From contig NZ_VNHJ01000012.1 in assembly GCF_008124525.1 (NCBI RefSeq), forward strand, positions 17,139-81,138: DNA of 64,000 nucleotides, in the 5' to 3' direction. Every line of letters begins with the position of its first letter. Positions within the stretch are counted from its first letter, which is position 1. Shown here piece after piece: positions 59,461 through 64,000 of this stretch. The stretch is from Oceanicella actignis (GTDB lineage Bacteria; Pseudomonadota; Alphaproteobacteria; Rhodobacterales; Rhodobacteraceae). The notes under the pieces were generated by a model. It did not search any database. It was given only the letters and a program-made list of their open reading frames with translations, and was not told the DNA's origin. The position numbers and the translations under genes were made by a program.

Positions 59461-61032
59461 ATGTCAGACCTGTTCGAAGCCCCGACCGCGCGCGCGAATC
59501 TGCCCGAGCTCTCGGTTTCCGAGCTGTCCGCCGCGGTCAAGAAGACCATCGAAAGCGGCTTTGGCCATGTGCGCGTGCGCGGCGAGGTGGGGCGCGTCTC
59601 GCGCCCGCGCTCGGGTCATGTCTATCTGGACCTGAAGGACGAATCCGCCGTCCTCGCGACCGTGATCTGGCGCGGGGTGGCCGCGCGCCTGTCGATCCAG
59701 CCGCAGGAGGGGGACGAGGTGGTGGTCACCGGCCGCCTGACCACCTTTCCGGGGGCCTCGCGCTATCAGCTGGTGGTCGAGGACATGGCCTATGCCGGCG
59801 AGGGCGCGCTGCTGGCCAAGCTCGAGCGGCTGAAGAAGGCGCTGGCCGCCGAGGGCCTGTTCGACGCCGCGCGCAAGAAGCCCCTGCCCTATCTGCCCGA
59901 GGTGATCGGCGTGATCACCTCGCCTTCGGGGGCGGTGATCCGCGACATCCTGCATCGCCTGCGCGACCGCTTCCCGCGCCGCGTGCTGCTCTGGCCCGTC
60001 GCGGTCCAGGGCCAGGGCTGCGCCGAGCAGGTGGCCCGCGCCATCCGCGGCTTCAACGCCCTGCCACCCGACGGGCCCGTTCCCCGCCCCGACGTGCTGA
60101 TCGTGGCGCGCGGCGGCGGCTCGATCGAGGATCTTTGGGGCTTCAACGAAGAGATCGTCGCCCGCGCGGCCGCCGAAAGCCGCATCCCGCTGATTTCGGC
60201 CGTCGGGCATGAGACCGACACGACGCTGATCGACTTCGCCGCAGACCGGCGCGCGCCGACCCCGACGGCCGCGGCGGAAATGGCCGTGCCCGTGCGCGCC
60301 GAACTGCTGGCCGCCCTGGCCGGGCTGGAGGAGCGGCGCCTGCGCGCGATGAATCGTCGGCTCGAGGAAAGCGCCCGGCGCCTGCGCGACCTGGCGCGCG
60401 CGCTGCCCCGGCCCGAGCAGCTCATGGCCGAGCGCGCGCAGCGGCTCGACATGCTGGCCGCGCGCCTGCCGCGCGCGCTCATCGCCTTCGCCCATGCCAA
60501 GCGCGGCGAGATGGCGCGCGGCGCGGCGGCGCGCTTCGGCCCGGCCCTGCTGGCCGGCGCCGCGCGCGAGCGCCGGCGCGCGCTGCAGGCTCTTGACGGG
60601 CGGCGCGCCCCCGCCATGCGGCGCCTTCTGCGCGACGCCGCGCGGCGGCTGGACGAGCTGTCGGCGCGCGCGCGTCCCGAGCGGCTGAGCCCGCGCCTGG
60701 CGCGCGAGGGGCGGATGCTGGCCGACCTGTCGCGGCGGCTCGACCGCGCGGCGGACGCGCTGACGCAAAGGCCGCGCGACCGGCTGGACAAGGCCGCGCG
60801 GCTGCTCGAAAGCTATTCCTACAAGGGCACGCTGGCGCGCGGCTTCGCCGTGATCCGCGACGAAGACGGCGCGCCCGTCACCTCGGCGGCGGCGCTGCGC
60901 GCGGGCATGCGCGTGGCGATCGAGCTGCACGACGGCGCGCGCCCCGCCCGCATCGAGGGCGACGCGCCCCCGCCCCGCCCGGCCCCGCGCCGCGCCGCCG
61001 CGCCCGATGGCGGGCAGGGCTCGCTGTTCTGA
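59461..61032 (+). CDS. xseA: Exodeoxyribonuclease VII large subunit
   Basis: 523 residues. N-terminal OB-fold (ESGFGHVRVRGEVGRVSRPRSGHVYLDLKDE), catalytic core with VLIVARGGGSIEDLWGFNEE, SAVGHETDTTLIDFAADRRAPTPTAAAE, then a long Arg/Ala coiled region and the C-terminal SYKGTLARGFAVIRDEDG. It digests single-stranded DNA with XseB, which is not in the window. It starts at the ATG at 59461. Confidence 0.97.
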   Translation: MSDLFEAPTARANLPELSVSELSAAVKKTIESGFGHVRVRGEVGRVSRPRSGHVYLDLKDESAVLATVIWRGVAARLSIQPQEGDEVVVTGRLTTFPGASRYQLVVEDMAYAGEGALLAKLERLKKALAAEGLFDAARKKPLPYLPEVIGVITSPSGAVIRDILHRLRDRFPRRVLLWPVAVQGQGCAEQVARAIRGFNALPPDGPVPRPDVLIVARGGGSIEDLWGFNEEIVARAAAESRIPLISAVGHETDTTLIDFAADRRAPTPTAAAEMAVPVRAELLAALAGLEERRLRAMNRRLEESARRLRDLARALPRPEQLMAERAQRLDMLAARLPRALIAFAHAKRGEMARGAAARFGPALLAGAARERRRALQALDGRRAPAMRRLLRDAARRLDELSARARPERLSPRLAREGRMLADLSRRLDRAADALTQRPRDRLDKAARLLESYSYKGTLARGFAVIRDEDGAPVTSAAALRAGMRVAIELHDGARPARIEGDAPPPRPAPRRAAAPDGGQGSLF

Positions 61033-61068
61033 CAACTCGCATCCGGGAATTCGCAAGGGAGGAGCCGC

Positions 61069-61365
61069 ATGTCGCAGAAACCGGGCTACTGGATCGCCCA
61101 TGTCCACGTCACCGATCCCGAAAGCTATGCGCGCTACGTCGAGGGCGCCCGCGCGGCCTTCGAGAAATACGGCGCCGAGTTCCTGGCCCGCGGCGGCCGC
61201 CATGCCGAGCTGGAAGGCGCCCAGGGGCGCGAGCGTCACGTCGTGATCCGCTTCGCCAGCTATCAGCAGGCGTTGGACTGCTACGGCTCGCCCGAATACC
61301 AGGCCGCCCGCAAGCATCGCGAGAACGCCGGCGAAGCCACGCTGACCATCGTCGAGGGGCTCTGA
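61069..61365 (+). CDS. DUF1330 family protein
   Basis: 98 residues, cytosolic. YWIAHVHVTDPESYARYVEGARAAFEKYGAEFLARGG and VVIRFASYQQALDCYGSPEYQAARKHR are typical of this small dimeric ferredoxin-like fold family. No enzymatic role is established. GGAGG precedes the ATG. Confidence 0.92.
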   Translation: MSQKPGYWIAHVHVTDPESYARYVEGARAAFEKYGAEFLARGGRHAELEGAQGRERHVVIRFASYQQALDCYGSPEYQAARKHRENAGEATLTIVEGL

Positions 61366-61483
61366 CGCCGCGCCCGGCGCGTTTGCGGTTCCAATCCGGC
61401 GTCGAAAGCGGTAAACCGCGCCGTCGTCCGCCCTGCGCCGCGGGGCCGGGCGGCGAAACGTCATTTTCAGGAGTCCCAAGGAG

Positions 61484-62506
61484 ATGGGTTACAGGGTCGT
61501 CGTCGCAGGCGCCACGGGCAATGTGGGCCGCGAAATGCTGAACATCCTCGCCGAGCGCGAGTTCCCCGTCGACGAGATCGCCGCGCTCGCCTCGCGCAAA
61601 TCGACCGGCGTCGAATGCAGCTTCGGCGACAAGACCGTGACCGTCCGCGACATCGACACTTTCGACTTCGCCGGCTGGGACATCGCCCTGTTCGCCATCG
61701 GCTCGGAGGCGACGAAGAAATACGCGCCCCGCGCCGCGGCCGCCGGCTGCGTGGTGATCGACAACTCGTCGCTCTACCGCTACGATCCGGACGTGCCGCT
61801 GATCGTGCCCGAGGTGAACCCCGACGCGATCGAGGGCTACGCGAAGAAGAACATCATCGCCAACCCCAACTGCTCGACCGCGCAGCTGGTGGTTGCGCTC
61901 AAGCCGCTGCACGACCGCGCGCGCATCAAGCGCGTGGTGGTCTCGACCTACCAGTCGGTGTCGGGCTCGGGCAAGGAGGCGATGGACGAGCTGTGGAACC
62001 AGACCAAGGGCATCTACGTGCCCGGCCAGGAGGTCGCGCCCAAGGTCTACCCCAAGCAGATCGCCTTCAACGTCATCCCGCACATCGACGTGTTCATGGA
62101 GGACGGGCAGACGAAGGAGGAGTGGAAGATGACGGTCGAGACGAAAAAGATCCTCGACCCGTCCATCAAGCTGACCGCGACCTGCGTGCGCGTGCCGGTG
62201 TTCGTCGGGCATTCCGAGGCCGTGAACATCGAGTTCGAGGACCATCTGGACGAGGACGAGGCGCGCGAGATCCTGCGCGAGGCGCCCGGCGTCCTGGTCG
62301 TGGACAAGCGCGAGCCCGGCGGCTACGTCACGCCCGTCGACTGCGTGGGCGACTACGCCACCTTCGTCAGCCGCATCCGGCAGGATCCGACCATCGACAA
62401 CGGCCTGAACCTGTGGTGCGTTTCGGACAACCTGCGCAAGGGCGCAGCGCTCAACGCGGTGCAGATCGCCGAGCTTCTGGGCCGCCGCGTGCTCAAGAAG
62501 GGCTGA
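61484..62506 (+). CDS. asd: Aspartate-semialdehyde dehydrogenase
   Basis: 340 residues. N-terminal NADP site VVAGATGNVGREML, the catalytic Cys130 in IIANPNCSTAQLVVALKPL, YQSVSGSGKEAMDEL, and RVPVFVGHSEAVNIEF near the substrate site. It reduces aspartyl phosphate to the semialdehyde for lysine, threonine, methionine and cell-wall diaminopimelate. The start has CCAAGGAG just upstream. It converges with galE: the ends overlap by 14 bases. Confidence 0.97.
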   Translation: MGYRVVVAGATGNVGREMLNILAEREFPVDEIAALASRKSTGVECSFGDKTVTVRDIDTFDFAGWDIALFAIGSEATKKYAPRAAAAGCVVIDNSSLYRYDPDVPLIVPEVNPDAIEGYAKKNIIANPNCSTAQLVVALKPLHDRARIKRVVVSTYQSVSGSGKEAMDELWNQTKGIYVPGQEVAPKVYPKQIAFNVIPHIDVFMEDGQTKEEWKMTVETKKILDPSIKLTATCVRVPVFVGHSEAVNIEFEDHLDEDEAREILREAPGVLVVDKREPGGYVTPVDCVGDYATFVSRIRQDPTIDNGLNLWCVSDNLRKGAALNAVQIAELLGRRVLKKG

Positions 62507-63491
62507 CCGGGGCGGGCGCGGGGCCCGCCCGCGCCTCCCACGCCAGCGCGCTGCCCACGATCCTGTCCAGCTCGTCGTTTCGCGGCCGCCAGCCAAGCGT
62601 CGCGCGCACCCGATCGGCGCGCGCGACGACCTGCGCCAGGTCGCCCGGTCGGCGCGGGCCGATCTGGACCGGCACGCGCCGGCCGGCCGCGCGCTCGACC
62701 GCGGCGATGACCTGACGCACCGACGCGCCCTTTCCATAGCCGCAGTTGAGAGTCGTCGTCCCGCCCCCTTCGCGCAGGCGGCGCAGCATCAGCGCGTGGA
62801 TCTCGATCAGGTCCTGCACATGGATGTAGTCGCGCACGCCGGTGCCGTCCGGCGTGGGCCAGTCGTCGCCATGGATGGTCAGGGCCGCGCGCCGGCCGCA
62901 TGCGGCCTCGCACGCCGCCTTGATCAGATGCGTCGCGCGCGGCGTCGACTGCCCCGCGCGCCCGGACGCATCGGCGCCCGCGACGTTGAAATAGCGCAGC
63001 ACGCCCGCGCGCAGGATGCCGGCCGCGGCGGCGTCGCGGATCATGCGCTCGACCATCAGCTTGGACGCGCCATAGGGCGTGACGGGGCCAAGGGGCGCGT
63101 CCTCGTCCACGGGCCGGTCGCTGGGCGCATAGACGGCCGCCGTCGATGAAAAGACCAGCCGCTCGACGCCGCATTCCTCCATCACGCTCAGCAGCGTCAG
63201 CGCGGCGGCGGCGTTGTTGCGGTAATAGGCCAGCGGCTGCGCGACCGATTCGGGCACGACCGTCGAGCCCGCGAAGTGCACGACCTCGTCGATGCCGTAG
63301 CGGCGGATCAGCCAACGCAGCAGATCCGCGTCGCCGACATCGCCCTCGACGAAGGCGGCCCGCGCCGGGATCAGCGCCCGCACGCCCGTGGACAGGTTGT
63401 CCAGGATCACGGGCCGCTCGCCCCGATCCAGCAGCGCCAGCGCCATGTGGCTGCCGATGTAGCCCGCGCCTCCGGTGATCAGCGTCGTCAT
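62493..63491 (-). CDS. galE: UDP-glucose 4-epimerase
   Basis: 332 residues of the extended short-chain dehydrogenase family. TLITGGAGYIGSHMALAL at the N-terminus binds NAD. The catalytic Tyr140/Lys144 lies in PYGASK with SSTAAVYA (Ser115/116) before it. VHFAGSTVVPESVAQPLAYYRNN and the C-terminal region fit GalE. It interconverts UDP-glucose and UDP-galactose, the precursor for UDP-galactofuranose made by Glf. The ATG is set at 63491 (GGGGAG upstream), which gives the standard start. Confidence 0.92.
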   Translation of the reverse strand: MTTLITGGAGYIGSHMALALLDRGERPVILDNLSTGVRALIPARAAFVEGDVGDADLLRWLIRRYGIDEVVHFAGSTVVPESVAQPLAYYRNNAAAALTLLSVMEECGVERLVFSSTAAVYAPSDRPVDEDAPLGPVTPYGASKLMVERMIRDAAAAGILRAGVLRYFNVAGADASGRAGQSTPRATHLIKAACEAACGRRAALTIHGDDWPTPDGTGVRDYIHVQDLIEIHALMLRRLREGGGTTTLNCGYGKGASVRQVIAAVERAAGRRVPVQIGPRRPGDLAQVVARADRVRATLGWRPRNDELDRIVGSALAWEARAGPAPAPVSPS

Positions 63492-63622
63492 GCCGCTTCT
63501 CCCCATTTTCGCGCCGCGGGGGGCGATTTCTTGGGCGATACCGCCAATTGGGGCTGCAACGGCGCTCTGATAACGTCCGCGGCGACGGCCGCCGAGCCGC
63601 CCCCCATCTCAGGAGCCCGCCC

Positions 63623-64000
63623 ATGCCCGCCCTTCGCCTGTCCGACGACGTTCTGATGATCGGCCACAGCCTGATCGGCACGACGCTGCCGCTGATGCTG
63701 CGCGACCTGGTCGACGACGCGCCCTCGGGCGGGCGGATCGACGCGCAGGTCATCAACGGCGCGCCGCTGAGCTGGCAGTGGGACCACTCGTCCGAGGCGC
63801 AGGGCGTGGACGGGCGCGCGGCGCTCGCCACCGGCGCCTACGAAGCCGTCGTGCTGACCGAGGCGGTGCCGCTGCAGAACCACCTGACCTGGTCCGACAC
63901 CTACGGCTACGCCAAGCGCTTCTACGACCTCGCCGTCGGCGCCAATCCCGAGGCGCGGGTCTACATGTACGAGACCTGGCACGACATCCGCAGCGGAACG
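63623..64000 (+). CDS. Unrecognised protein, 3' partial (N-terminal 126 residues)
   Basis: It runs off the right edge. The first 126 residues show LSDDVLMIGHSLIGTTLPLMLRDL with a GHS near the start, VINGAPLSWQWD and ARVYMYETWHDI near the edge. The layout (GHS, then Asn-containing and Trp-rich blocks) is vaguely like an SGNH-type hydrolase, but this is not secure. No signal peptide. AGGAG precedes the ATG at 63623. Confidence 0.6.
   Translation, partial: MPALRLSDDVLMIGHSLIGTTLPLMLRDLVDDAPSGGRIDAQVINGAPLSWQWDHSSEAQGVDGRAALATGAYEAVVLTEAVPLQNHLTWSDTYGYAKRFYDLAVGANPEARVYMYETWHDIRSGT

Overview
The window is about 64 kb of very GC-rich DNA (third codon positions almost always G or C) from an alphaproteobacterium, most likely of the order Rhodobacterales. 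This rests on the protein sequences and on gene order: flgF-flgG-flgA-flgH-fliL, flgE-flgK-flgL-flgI, a compact che operon with cheD and cheB, a perfect CIRCE element in front of groESL, and YjbF/YjbH proteins. I found no rRNA, tRNA, CRISPR array, insertion sequence or prophage.

Layout. 1-3.6 kb: a rod and ring flagellar operon (end of an unknown gene, flgF, flgG, flgA, flgH, fliL). 3.8-8.6 kb: the replication/repair genes dnaN-recF-gyrB, here without dnaA. 8.7-9.9 kb: an exported M19-type dipeptidase-like protein. 9.9-14.9 kb, minus strand: hook and junction genes flgE-flgK-flgL-flgI. 15.1-17.3 kb, minus strand: groES-groEL with a sigma70-like promoter, CIRCE operator and a strong terminator. 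17.4-19.5 kb: a GumN/TraB-like protein and a HAD phosphatase. 19.6-25.2 kb: a surface-polysaccharide block (YjbE-like small protein, YjbF lipoprotein, YjbH outer-membrane protein, DUF707-like protein, UDP-galactopyranose mutase). 25.2-34.2 kb, minus strand: a 2511-residue single-module reducing polyketide synthase followed 28 bp later by an alpha-oxoamine synthase. 34.3-36.5 kb: accD-folC. 36.7-39.1 kb: a class IV aminotransferase, a 444-bp gene-free stretch and a nucleotidyltransferase-like protein. 39.1-46.5 kb, minus strand: a complete leucine/isovalerate degradation operon headed by a TetR-type regulator. 46.5-57.4 kb: motB, divergent from a fliM-STAS-cheY-cheA-cheW-mcp-cheR-cheD-cheB-cheY operon. 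57.4-64 kb: a GT39-type membrane glycosyltransferase, a small secreted protein, xseA, a DUF1330 protein, asd, galE and the start of an unrecognised gene.

How the parts work together. The motility genes cover rod, rings, hook, hook-filament junction, stator half (MotB), switch (FliM) and a nearly complete chemosensory pathway whose own receptor ends in an xWxxF tether for CheR/CheB. GalE and Glf together would supply UDP-galactofuranose for a surface glycan, beside the YjbE/F/H export-type proteins. The leucine operon converts isovaleryl-CoA to acetyl-CoA and acetoacetate.

The most interesting unit is the polyketide synthase/oxoamine synthase pair. The synthase has KS-AT-DH-(degenerate methyltransferase)-ER-KR-ACP and no release domain. 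An enzyme of the family that joins acyl thioesters to amino acids follows directly. I infer that the pair makes a reduced polyketide chain and releases it as a long-chain alpha-amino ketone (sphingoid-like) lipid. The product is not known from the sequence.
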